64,000 bases of DNA from Isoetes taiwanensis (lineage: Eukaryota; Streptophyta; Lycopodiopsida; Isoetales; Isoetaceae), in contig JAJEKV010000038.1 of NCBI GenBank assembly GCA_021234155.1, forward strand, positions 12,410,973 to 12,474,972, read 5' to 3'. The translations under genes were made by a program, and so were the position numbers. Under the pieces are notes generated by a model that was given only the letters and a program-made list of their open reading frames with translations, ran no database searches and was not told the DNA's origin. This document shows, one piece after another, positions 23,084-34,025 of the stretch. The number at the start of each line of letters is the position of its first letter. Within the stretch, counting starts at the first letter, position 1.

Positions 23084-25962
23084 AATATGCCACACTCAAT
23101 CTAACATGGCACGTGGGCTCCAAAATGCCAAGGTGGCTCAAATATGCCACGTGGGCCCCAACATGCCACCTAGGCTCCAACATGCCACGGTGGCTCAAAC
23201 ATGCCACGTGGGCTCCAACATGCCACCTAGACTCCAACATGCCAAGGTGGCTCAAACATGCCACGTGGGCTCCAACATGCCAAGGTGGCTCAAACATGTC
23301 ACCTAGGTCCCAACATGCCACCTAGGCTCAAACATGCCAAGGTAGCTCAAACATGCCACACTGGCTCCAACATGCCACCTAGGCTCCAACAAGCCAAGGT
23401 GGCTCACAACATGCCACCTAGGCTCCAACATGCCAAGGTGGCTCAAATGTGCCACCTAGGCTCCAACATGCCACCTAGGCTCAAACATGCCAAGGTGGTC
23501 TAAACATGCCAAGGTGGCTCAAACTTGCCACGCAGGCTCAAACATGCCACCTAGGCTCCAACATGCCAAGGTGGCTCAAACGTGCCATATAGGCTCCAGC
23601 AAGCCACCTAGGCTTAATTCAACATGCCAAGGTGGTTCAAATATGCCAAAGTGGCTCAAACATGCCACGCGGGCTCCAACATGCCACCTAGGCTCCAATA
23701 TGCCACCTAGACTCAAACATGCCACCTAGGCTCAAACATGCCATGCAGGCTCCAACATGCCACCTAGGCTCCAACACACCAAGGTGGCTCAAACATGCCA
23801 CCTAGGCTCCAACATGCCAAGGTGGCTCAAACATGCCATCGAGGCTCCAACATGCCACCTAGGCTTAACCATGCCTAGGCTCAAGCATGCCATAGTGGCT
23901 CAAACATGCCACTTGGCCTCCAACATGCCACCTAGGCTCCAACATGCCAAGGTGGCTCAAACATGCCACAAAGGCTCCGACATGCCACCTTGGTCCAACA
24001 TGCCAAGGTTGGCTCTAACATGCCACCTAGGCTCAAGCATGCCAAGGTGGCTCAAACATGCCACTTGGGCTCCAACATGCCACCTAGGCTCAAACATGCC
24101 ACCTAGGCTCCAACATGCCAAGGTGGCTCAAACATGCCACCTAGGCTACAACAGGCCAAGGTGACTCACAACATGCCACCTAGGCTCCAACATGCCAAGG
24201 TGGCTCAAACATGCCACCTAGGCTCCAACATGCCAAGGTGGCTCAAACATGCCATCTAGGCTCCAACATGCCACCTAGGCTTAAACATGCCAAGGTGGCT
24301 CAAACATGCCACGTGGGCTCCAAGGCCACCTAGGCTCCAACATGCCAAGGTGGCTCAAACATGACACGGGGCTCCAACATGTCTTCAGGGCTCCAACATG
24401 CCAAGGTGGCTCAAACACGCCACCCTGGGCTTCAATATGTCAAGGTGGCTCAATTTGCCAAGGTGGCTCAAACATGCCAAGGTGGCTCAAACTTGCCAGG
24501 TGTGGTTTCCAACATGCCACCTAGGTCCAACATGCCAAAGTGGCGCAAACATGCCACCTAGGCTCCAAAGATACCACAAGGCTCCAACATGCCAAGGTGG
24601 CTCCAACATGCCACCCGGCTCCAACATGCCAAGGTGGCTCAAACATGCCACAAAGGCTCCAACATGCCACCCTAGGCTAACAAGCCAAGGTGGCTCACAA
24701 CATGCCACCTAGGCTCCAACGTGCCAAGGTGGCTCAAACATGCCACCTAGGCTCCAACATGCCACCTAGGCTCAAACATGCAACCTAGGCTAACATGCCA
24801 AGGTGGCTCAAGCATGCCACGCGGGCTCCAACATGCCACCTAGGCTCCAACATGCCAATGCGGCTCAAACATGCTAAGGTGGCTCAAACATGCCACCCAC
24901 GCTCCAACAGCCAAGGTGGCTCACAACATGCCACCTAGGCTCCAACATGCCAGGTGGCTCAAATGTGCCACCTAGTTTCCAACATGCCACCTAGGCTCAA
25001 ACATGCCAAGGTGGTTCAAACATGCCGTGGTGGCTCAAACATGCCACTTGGGTCCAACATGCCACCTAGGCTCAAACATGCCAAGGTGGCTCAAACATGC
25101 CAAGCGGGCTCCAACATGCCACCTAGGTTCCAACATGCCAAGGTGGCTCAAACATGCCATGTGGGCTCCAACATGCCACCTAGGCTCCAACACACCAAGG
25201 TGGGTCAAACATGCCAAGGTGGCTCAAACATGCCACGTGGGCTCCAACATGCCACCCTAGGCTCAAACATGCCACCTAGGCTCCAACATGCCACCTAGGC
25301 TCAAACATGCCAAAGCGGCTCAAGCGTGCCACATAGGCTCCAACATGCCACCTAGGCTTAAACATGCCAAGGTGGTTCAAACGCGTCTCCACATAGGCTC
25401 CAACATGCCACCAGGCTTAAACATGCTAAGGTGGTTCAAATATGCCAAAAGGTGGTTTCAAACATGCCATCGCGGGCTCCAACATGCCACCCAGGCTCCA
25501 ACATGTCGAGGTTGCTCCAAACATGCCAAGTGGCTCAAACATGCCATGTGGGTCCGTGGCATGTTTGAGACACCTTGGCATGTTGGAGCCTAGGTGGGAT
25601 GTTTGAGCCACCTTGGCATGTTGGTTTAGCGGCGTGTTTGGCCATATTGACATGTTGGAGCCCACGTGGCATGGTTGAGCCACCTTGGCACTTTGGAGCC
25701 TAGGTGGCATATTTGAGCCTAGGTGGCATGTTTGAGACACCTTGGCATATTGGACCCTAGGGTGGCATGTTTGAGCCACCACGCTGAGGTCTAGGTGGTG
25801 TTTGAGCCGCATTGGCATGTTGGAGCCCACTGGCATGGTTGGAGCCACCTTAGCATGTTGGAGCCTAGGTGGCATATTTGAGCCTAGGTGGATGTTTTGC
25901 CACCTTGGCATGTTGGAGCCTAGGTGTCATGTCACCCAAAAATTTGACGTGGCCACCTTGGC
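23084..25962 (+). repeat. 19-bp minisatellite with an internal orientation switch
   Basis: About 150 units of 19 bp occur as two main variants: ACATGCCACCTAGGCTCCA and ACATGCCAAGGTGGCTCAA. Units run in plus orientation from about 23084 to 25553 and in the opposite orientation from about 25557 to 25962. Because 19 is not a multiple of 3, three units give a 19-residue repeat when read as protein, and this produces several long spurious frames on both strands. No promoter, start context or non-repeat coding flank supports translation. It lies inside Helitron B. Confidence 0.95.
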
Positions 25963-26183
25963 AAGATCCCCTCCCAGAACTTTGTGATATGTCACTCCAT
26001 GGGAACTTTCCACCCAGGGCTTGGTGATCACATCAATCCCAACAATGGTGTTAATTGACACTGTGGCTCCCCAGGTCGTTCCCGTAGAACGGATGGCGAG
26101 TGGAATCTAGACCTTAGTTGATGTCATTGACGAACAAATACTTTAGTAAAGTTTATTGGCCATTTTAAAAATTTGAATACTAT
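25963..26183. other. Short unassigned segment after the minisatellite
   Basis: A moderately GC-rich stretch with no recognisable feature. Confidence 0.4.
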
Positions 26184-27110
26184 CTAATAAATACCGTGGT
26201 CCCGATGAAGAACCGTGATATTTATAACTCTAGAATTGTGAAGGTGTCTTTGCAGATATTGTAGATCTAAATTAGTATGAAAGCCGACCGGGCATTTTGC
26301 TTTGAGGGGGAAGAAGACGTATTTTTCTACGTTCCTTAAGGTCCGATTGTGGATAGCATCTGGCGTCGCCTGGCACATGTTGGGCAGCCAAGGGCTTTCC
26401 AATTAGAGCTCCCCGAAAGGTGGCGGCATGGCGATGAAGGGGGGGCAGGTCCCTCCTTTCAAATTTGCATAGCTTCTTCAAATCTTCAAGAGTTTCTTCA
26501 AATCTTGTCGCTTTGTGGAGTCCATCCATTGCAAAGGATTAGTCCGCGGTAAACCTCGACCGAGAAGGCCTTGGGGGGAAATTTGTCAAATGCGTTTGAA
26601 GTGAGAGGAAGGGGAAAAGACTTGGCAATTTTCGGTACCGGTTTTATATTGCCAAAATGCACAAGATCTTCTCGAGGTCGAGAGAGGGTGCCTTCAATTT
26701 CCTTGATGAGGGATTTGATGAATCGAAGCTCCCCTTTGCTCCTCTCAAAGTTTGGAATGGTTGGGAAGTGATTAATGACTAGCATCGTAGCGCGGTGTAA
26801 CACCATTGCTAGGAGTGTATATAGTTTTGCTTCATCTTGCAGCCCTCAAGTTCCATTCCCATTCCCTGTTTCTAGCTCTATTAGGCGCGCTTGCGGACCC
26901 ATCGAGAACCATAGTTTTGTAGCCCGAGCAAAAAGGCCACCTATGGTGGAGGTCGGATTTACACCATTGAAGGCCGCAATGATTGCCGTTGATACAATTT
27001 CAATTAATCTTCTATATTTTGCTTCAAGCCATGGTTCCGTGCAAAGGGCACTCCTATTAATTGGGGGTCAATTTGACCCCATCTTGACCCATTAGGTGGC
27101 TCCGGATCTT
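26184..27110 (-). pseudogene. Decayed reading frame of unknown family
   Basis: The minus strand reads as protein over about 300 codons with one internal TGA and then frame changes. Segments in order: LIEIVSTAIIAAFNGVNPTS, GGLFARATKLWFSMGPQARL, then (after the TGA) LYTLLAMVLHRATMLVINHF, SKGELRFIKSLIKEIEGTL, AFSVEVYRGLILCNGW, and in another frame FEETLEDLKKLCKFERRDL. Codon-level regularity and mixed amphipathic composition suggest a former gene or transposon protein. I do not recognise a domain. It lies in Helitron B on the same strand as the element, so a captured gene fragment is possible. Confidence 0.4.
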
Positions 27111-27369
27111 CCTAGCCGCAAAAGATATTTTATAGAAGGTGCCGTCATCTCGACCGCCTATAAACCATAATACAAGCAATAAACCATAATACACCATAAG
27201 AAACCCATGTATTCAATGGCCGATTAATGTCAAAATGGACGGCACAGATTTTGATCCAGTCCTATCATTTTATTTTTATTGGTCGTTCAAATTAGCGAGC
27301 GTTTCCCGCCTCCAACCGCTTTAACCCATCATGGGAACCTATTCTCCCCTTAAGCGGGACTAGCCTATT

Positions 27370-27590
27370 CGCCGAGCTACTATGGCCTATTCCATTCCTG
27401 TTAAGCCCATTCCACTATTGCTTAGCTATGGAGCCTATTCCACTATTAGCCCAGCTATGGCGAATGACTCCGACTATGGCGAATGGCGGCTCAAACGACT
27501 CAAAATGGCGAATAGCTCCCGGCTAATGGCCCGAATGGCCCAATCCTCGAACTATGGCGAATGGCGGCTTTCTTCATCATTGCTATAGTT
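27370..27590 (+). repeat. Irregular CTATGGCGAATGGC repeat cluster
   Basis: CTATGGCGAATG.C recurs three to four times among CTATTCC..CTATTAG phrases over about 220 bases. Similar GCTATGGC phrases occur near 2.95 kb. Confidence 0.55.
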
Positions 27591-28559
27591 CATATCGAAG
27601 TGTGGCTCAATTTAATGCCCTAAGCTGCTTCTTGAGCAGGTATGAGAGTTATTGTATGCGGCTTGAGGCAAAAAGCAGAAGCAGGAGGTTACATTTGAAG
27701 CCGTTTTACTCGATACAAAGGTACTATGAAAAACACTCTGAAAAGAGATGTTTGTAGATTTAAGTGTGTTTATGCCTAGTCTGTGTTTAAATTTATTTGC
27801 TCTGCCGGGGGTTTTTATTAGCTGGAACCAGTGAAAATCCTGCTATGTATTTTGTTCACGAAGCCAAGTTTGGCTTTGGCTTCTTTTCGAGCAAGCATAA
27901 CGGGCTTGCAAAAAATGAAGTTATTTAGCATAGCAGGTTGGCAATGTCGGATATAGAATCTCTATTACCTCGATATTTATCCTTGTTATTCTTTTTGGAC
28001 TTATATTTTTGTATCGGAAGGACTTCTTTTGTCAGGTGTGTTTAGCCAAGAGAAAAATGATTGCCAAGACCTCATGGCCAGGAAACCTACACCTTGTCGG
28101 GTAACCTTATTTTGTTTTTCTGTTTGCCAAGTTTTTCTTAGAGAACTAAGATTCGTATGGCCGGAGTTAGGACTTGCAAATCAGGAAGGATAGTCCGATC
28201 CAGTGGAAAAAGAATAGCTCTTGATGGAGCATTCAAAGGAAGCGGATATTACTTTCCGGCTCTAGAAGCATATTTGGTCTATCTCGATCTTTAATACAAA
28301 ATCACGATGAAGGAAAAATTGTAGACATTTCTATAAATTGGGGAAGGAATCTTGTTTTACTGATTTGGTTTGAGAACGGATGGAAAGAAATGAAGCCAAG
28401 AAATGTTGTGAACCTTAACAACTATTTAATTGTTTAAACCTTGACCATTGATGTAATATTTTTAAACATAATGTTTTAATCTAATGTGGATTGCAATTTA
28501 ATAATGCCTTATGGGATTGTTTTGGGTTGACTCCCAAAGGTTATGCAAAAACAATTATT
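27591..28559. other. Unassigned segment of Helitron B
   Basis: No coding segment or repeat supported. Confidence 0.4.
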
Positions 28560-28920
28560 GTTTTTGTAATTTTAAAAAAAGAATGCCACGTGGATCGATA
28601 TTTAATTAGCTAAAATAATGTTTTTATTTGGTAGTATACGAAAACAACATATAGTTCTTTAAAACTATGTGTCTTTATTTGAAAGCACCATATTTAAAAC
28701 AACTATTTAAAAACCCATGTGGATATTAGCAAACCACATATTATTTAGTTAAAACAACATTTGAAAACAACTAATATCCACGTGGATATTCTGTTAAACC
28801 ACATGTATTTTAGTAAAAACAATACTTAAAAAACAACCACTACTTAAAAACCACATGTGGATATTCGTTAAACTATATGTTATTTTTAGTAAAACAACAC
28901 CAAAAACAACATTGAATTTT
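28560..28920 (+). repeat. Diverged repeat built on CCAC[A/G]TGTGGATATT palindromes
   Basis: Four or five copies of a 65-85-bp unit combine AAAACAACA, ACCACATGT and GTGGATATT. One copy contains a perfect 18-bp palindrome, AATATCCACGTGGATATT, at 28773-28790 with a CACGTG core. Confidence 0.65.
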
Positions 28921-29333
28921 TATTAACAGGGACTATCAATTTTCTATGCATAGACTTTTGATACAAAAACTACACATTGTTTCTAGCATTTTAGGAACAA
29001 TACTATGGGTGGTCTTTAAGTATGTTTTTTTAGAAACAAACAAAAACTACACATTGAGCAAATTTTGGGGTTAGTGTGTTTCGCAAGGGACAAACTACAC
29101 AGGTTCAATATTCAATAAGTGATCAAATATTTCTTGTTTTGTTGAAAGGTTGCTCAAAATAATCCTCACACAAAAAGAATGCAACCACCTTTACCTCACG
29201 GTGATCCCCGGCCTTTACCGCGGTGATCCCCACTGAGACCATAGTTGCTCTTTTGTTCTATGAAAGAAGAAGCAAGCTTGACCTAAATATCACACATTAT
29301 TCTTCTTTGAAGGCCATTTCCTTTTCATCCCAA
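28921..29333. other. Unassigned segment of Helitron B
   Basis: AT-rich; 'CAAAAACTACACATTG' occurs twice. No gene seen. Confidence 0.4.
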
Positions 29334-30130
29334 TCATTTGGATGCATCGCGTGGGAACTCCCAGATTAACAATAGTATTTTGGAAGAGACAAAGTTTAAA
29401 GAAAAATTTAAATGGTAACTCCCGAGTCTTTGGAAAAGAAGAAGGGAGTCAGAGAAATTAAGGTTTTGAAAAATCGGTGATAGGCGCACGAAGCGAGATA
29501 AGAGAATTGTTTGTTTAAGACATCTAAGTAGCATCGATAACCAAATAAAGGAGGAGATTTTTGGAAGAATAAGACACGGGTTGTAGGCTCGAACCGCCAT
29601 AGTCATTTTCTTGCCACAACAAACCCTAAACCACGCTCGTCGTTCTTTTGCCCTAGTTCTCCTTCTATCCATAGGCGCTTTGATTTGCCTTCATGAAAGC
29701 TATTTGGTTCATACCTTGGCGTCCTTAACATATGATTGTCAAAGGTTTTTGGCCATAAAGGGATGGAAATAAAGGTACCTTTTGGATCCTAGAAGTTTCA
29801 AGAATGTCATTCCACGGCAGATGATGCGGATGGTTATTACTCGACACATTTACGGCTTTGCTTGCATTCGGGCAAATTTCTACATCGGTGCCGATTCGAT
29901 AGCTCGGAAGTGCATCAATTTGTTGGGGTTTTCTTTCACGGTAACAAAGGTGCAACAAACACCACTATAGGGATCTACAGGATCTGAGGTTTTCTCGTAA
30001 CCATGCACGACTTTTAAAAGCCTCACCGGATTCAAGAAGAGATGTAGCAATAGTTACCTCCGACTTAGCTTCCGCCATAGCCACGTCCAAGACATAAGCA
30101 GCAGCTGATCCATCTCCACGGCTAGAGTCG
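29334..30130 (-). pseudogene. Exon-like fragments near the 5' end of Helitron B, family unknown
   Basis: On the minus strand the first piece (about 30129-29980) is open and reads AAAYVLDVAMAEAKSEVTIA followed by TSLLESGEAFKSRAWL. This is Ala/Glu-rich and helix-like. It is followed by less convincing frames at 29958-29725 and 29672-29334, the latter opening MDRRRTRAKERRAWFRVCC. Their orientation and position just inside the 5' terminus fit captured host exons. No family is recognised, and the three pieces may come from different genes. Confidence 0.3.
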
Positions 30131-31875
30131 GGATTCAGAACATGCTATTGCAGAAAAACCTAAAGCAAGTCAAAATGTAACATCTAAGCCGTCCGATTTT
30201 ATTGAACGATCTCAGCCGTCCGATTTAGGGCGTGGTCCATTACACAACATTATAATATAGGACTAGTAACGGTACCCAGCGTTGCTGGGCATAATTTGGA
30301 AACCTATAAATGTTAGAAACTACTTTTGGGCCATTGAATCGTTTTAGGAACCTGTAAATTGCAAGTGGTCATTTCTATGGGGGGTTGATGTTGTATCGTA
30401 CTAAATTTCGTATACTTACTCTCTCTTGTTGCTTGCACATGAATGTGGATGTATTGTGGCTATAGATGCCTTGTGAACAACACCACCATGTAATCCTTTG
30501 AAGGTATTCTTGCGTTATTTCTTTGTTAGCATAGATAGCTTGTTCATTGTGTTTGCACCCTTATGTATAGCTACCTTTAAAAAGAACTTTGCACATCTAC
30601 CTAGAGTATCTTTAAAAATACTTGGTGTATGCAAATAAAATATGAAGCCCATATGCGTGTTCATGACTCTTGCTTATTAAATGTGAAACATTGCAAATAA
30701 AGCCTCCTATAATATATGTGTTATGCGACTATAATATCGTAGGAAAAAGCTTTGTCGAACCATTGCCAAAAAAATATGTTGCAACACAATAGGTTCTTCT
30801 TTACTCACATTATCATAAGGCAAAACCTTAATGAACTTATAACCCAATAATTACCATGTCAAAACTTATATGCATGCAAGCTTCCCAAAAAGGCGCAAGA
30901 AAAATATTGCTAGTGTGAGTGTAAGTCATCTTCTTCTTTATATGCACTTTCGGGGTTGCTATATGAAGTTGAGTTTTAATATGGGACTTAGGTTAAGATT
31001 AAATGGTGAAGTAATGATCTAATGGTAGGGTCAACAATGCAAACGAATGAATTTCCTCTATTATAAACGATTAATTGTGAAAGTCAAGGCCCTGTAAGGT
31101 AGTGTTATTTATGTCGTAATTATATAACATCGACATTCAAGAGGAATGAAAATCAAAATCAAAATGAATTTGAATCAAAATCACGGACTCTTGTCACAAT
31201 GGCAAAGATTACCTTCTATTAAAAAGGACACCACAAATAAATTGATGGGGCACGTGCCAAAATGTAGAACAAAATCATGGTAAGCTGTGAGATCTTAAAC
31301 ATCGCATTTTGCACAAATCATATCCTTCATGAATGTCTATATCATCCATCATATCACCATGAGACGACTTTTCTTCTGTTTGGACCAATAAGCTTATTTC
31401 AAGCACATCTTCTAAGCTATCCCGTTTGCTAGCAGTCAAACATTGACTATCAGATCGAAATCTAACTTCAAAAGCATTAAGCCAAAATATCTAAATGTGC
31501 ATATCACATGACTCTAAACTTGTCAGACTTGAGTCATGGAACAATGAATTCTTATCATCTTTGCTAGATTTTGACCTAATTTTCTAGCATCCAAAAGATA
31601 GCCCCGCAACATGTGTTTCATCAACTTTACCAAACTTTACCAGCTCCAAATATCTTGTTACACCAATGCAAAGAAGTTCATACACAATAGTTCTTTGGTG
31701 CTTCACCACTATTAATGTAAAGGACATAATCATGATATGATGGTGCAAACTGCAAAATAAAACATTTGTCAGCAAATAATCATTTCCAAGTAGTAGGAAA
31801 ATAAACTTTTGGTCCAAATTAGACTTGAACAATATCTGGTACCACATCATAAAAGTTTAGTGCATGAGAAACTGC

Positions 31876-31884
31876 CGAGCAGGA
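31876..31884 (+). repeat. Left 9-bp target-site duplication of the MITE
   Basis: CGAGCAGGA, identical to the sequence at 32021-32029 on the other side of the inverted-repeat element. Confidence 0.85.
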
Positions 31885-32020
31885 CCAATCGTGGTATTTA
31901 TCAACCACCGTCATGTTTGAACCAGCATGAAATAAAAAAAACTCCGTGTATTTTTTCTCTCAATGTGGTTTTAACATGACACTCACTAAAAAATTCGGTG
32001 GTTGATAAATACCACGATTG
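31885..32020. mobile_element. 136-bp MITE with 25-bp terminal inverted repeats
   Basis: The left end CAATCGTGGTATTTATCAAC... (31886-31910) and right end (31996-32020) are perfect inverted repeats over 25 bases. An identical 9-bp CGAGCAGGA on each side (31876-31884, 32021-32029) is the expected target duplication. Nine-base duplications are typical of Mutator-like elements. Too short to code for anything, it must have been moved by a transposase elsewhere. Its perfect repeats suggest a recent insertion, here inside Helitron A and within an exon-like minus-strand frame (DFFILVALLSCSA...SHALNF once the MITE is ignored). Confidence 0.9.
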
Positions 32021-32029
32021 CGAGCAGGA
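32021..32029 (+). repeat. Right 9-bp target-site duplication of the MITE
   Basis: CGAGCAGGA, identical to 31876-31884. Confidence 0.85.
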
Positions 32030-33122
32030 TAGAAGAGCCACCAATATGAAAAAATCTTGGATATCCTCTGGGCCTTTTAAGATGCCCATTTTCACCACCA
32101 ATTAGACAAAGATAAACAAACCTCATCATACCGTCTTACACCAGAGAAAATATTGAAGATTCTCTCATTAGTTAATGTGCTCAACTGGAAACTGCAACAT
32201 CATGGACAATAAAAGCAGCAACTTTTAGCATGACACTCAAGGATAGTTGTAGCCTCAACACTATCTTGGGTCCATCCTCTACTATGCGGATAACTATGAG
32301 TGGGTCTTACAGTTGAATAAGGTACTATGAAATATACATATTCTCCTACAAATTCACCAAGAACCGTTGCTATACACCTGCAAAAATAAAATCAGTTCGC
32401 TACTGCAGTAAACAGATATGTTTAAGTGTAAAATACAGAAAAAGCATGGTTCCTTCATGCCATTGCTCTATTGATGTCTTGTTTTGACATCCATGCTAGC
32501 TTCTCTGACATTTTGCTACCAGAACTCCCCTTTGTGCAAGTTTAGAAATTAAAATCTTTGATATCATGAACCATCCTAATAAGACTCTCTCTATGGAATG
32601 GAGCTGTAGATTAATGGCCATATTCATAAAAACAATCCATAGCAATCCTTAGTGCCTGTTCATAGCATCGTCATGTTGATTATTCTCTGCCTGTTCATTC
32701 TCTGCCGAAGTCAATCCCGATTTGCATGAAACAATACTGCATGCACCTTGATTTGCATGAAACAATACTGCATGCGCCTTGAGCTATCTGGCAAATTCCA
32801 TTTTAGTGGCTATTTGCATGCCAATTGCTGGCAAATTCAATCTCAGTGCCTATGTGCATGCCAATCAGTGCTAAATCAGTGCTGAATTCAACATGTATAT
32901 GGCAGAAATTAAAGCAAAGCAGTGCCCAAAAGGAAAGATCAAATCAGAAAAAAAAGGCACCGGTCTGTACTGGATTCGGCAAATATCATGCATATACTGG
33001 CCCATTTGTAGGATATTCGGCGCATAATGTAATTGTAGCTTATGCCCATTCTGCTTATGCTGCAAGATATTGGCAAGATATCTGCTTAATCTTTCCATCT
33101 GCTCAGGCCTGTCAAGGCCACA

Positions 33123-33339
33123 ACTATATACCACCCTGTAGTAACGATGGCTCAGGAATTTGTGCATAAAAGAGGCGAAATCTTCATCACCTACTCCTGG
33201 GCTATGCAAAAGTGTAGACTGCTGCAATTTTATTTGTCAATTCATGCCTCTCTTCTTCAGACAGTAATGCTGAATACACAATTGCCAATGCAGCTTCAAG
33301 GCTGTGGCCCGTAATGTGGATTCTAGCATCTGGGTTTTC
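33123..33339 (-). pseudogene. Class 3 lipase fragment, captured and broken
   Basis: Class 3 lipases are serine hydrolases acting on triacylglycerol or other acyl lipids; their nucleophile sits in a GHSLG elbow. After an acceptor (TTTTTTGATAG, ending at 33340) the minus strand reads ENPDARIHITGHSLEAALAI, then NKIAAVYTFA, then a TAG. A one-base insertion shifts it to PGVGDEDFASFMHKFL and YYRVVY. The order nucleophile elbow, AVYTFGQPRVGD, then YYRVVY matches plant members. GHSLG has become GHSLE, the Gln of FGQPRVG is a stop (CAG to TAG), and the frame shifts, so it cannot encode an active enzyme. The Asp/His part is absent. It lies in Helitron A, same strand. Confidence 0.75.
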
Positions 33340-34025
33340 CTATCAAAAAATGATGGAGCTTACCTCCTTCAAAATCAACAGAATGCATCTTCCATTTCTC
33401 TGTAGAATTCTAAGCTTCCTGTTAGACTTGCCAGTGCCGTCCATTGGCTGTCTCCTATTGGGACTATTGGCGGCAGTCTATCCTACAAATGTACAAATGT
33501 ACCGGAGGGAAAGAGCCGCTCAATCTGTTACTGGATTAAACCTTAGTCACAAATCACGCAGCAACCCTAACAAAATTCACGCATCAGCCATAGCTAAGGG
33601 AGAGACCTGCAACCATCGGGCGGCCGCCATAAGAGAGGAACGGAAAAAAAACCTAAACCATGGACTAAATCTTAGCCCTCGGATCTATGTCAAACGATCT
33701 GGGCCATTAGATCTAGGGCGTGGTCCATTACACAACATTACACAACATTATAATATAAGATACTTATCATAATCAGGTGCAAAACAGATAAGGACACTTA
33801 CTTTTCCCATTACATTTCAAGGCAAGGACTCCCATATGTACAATTGTTGTGGAATCTGACATTGTTTACTAATATGCATTTAATGACATGTTTAATAGTA
33901 TGCAGAATCATGATCCCTAAATATGATGTGCTACATTCCTGTTGTAGGGGAAAACAAAGGAAAAGGAAAAACATTGCCCGAATGAGGATAATGCTATTTC
34001 TATCAGACTGAAATAGCAGAGCTAA

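Larger units (their letters stand above)
19276..30262 (-). mobile_element. Helitron B, 11 kb, composite or expanded, same train
   Basis: On the minus strand the 5' end at 30262 reads TCCTATATTATAATGTTGTG, with the shared TAAATCGGACGG subterminal box. The 3' end is a hairpin GCCCACC-AAC-GGTGGGC (19286-19302), a short spacer, and CTAG at 19279-19276. The stem differs from the others by a paired change (see findings), and the subterminal sequence is different, so this is a related but distinct 3' family. The interior holds a 0.6-kb tandem repeat, a 2.9-kb minisatellite, a decayed reading frame (26.2-27.1 kb) and exon-like pieces near the 5' end. That the two ends belong to a single element is inferred from their adjacency to C and A. 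Confidence 0.5.
30263..33760 (-). mobile_element. Helitron A, complete, non-autonomous, carrying gene fragments
   Basis: On the minus strand the 5' end is TCTTATATTATAATGTTGTG at 33760, preceded by host A. The 3' end has hairpin CCCAGC-AAC-GCTGGG inside 30274-30290 (with one mismatched base pair at its foot), spacer ACCGTTA, and CTAG at 30266-30263. Length is 3498 bp, close to Helitron C (3463 bp). A 10-bp phrase (ACAACATTAC) is duplicated next to the 5' end. The interior includes a lipase fragment (33123-33339), another possible exon at about 33488-33390 (LPPIVPIGDSQWTALASLTG), and a nested MITE. No transposase is visible. Its 3' end abuts the 5' TC of Helitron B. Confidence 0.75.

Noticed and set aside
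23106-25911. Set of open frames encoding 19-residue repeats (MPPRLQHAKVAQ type)
   Set aside because: A 19-bp minisatellite explains both the period and the openness; no start context or splice evidence.
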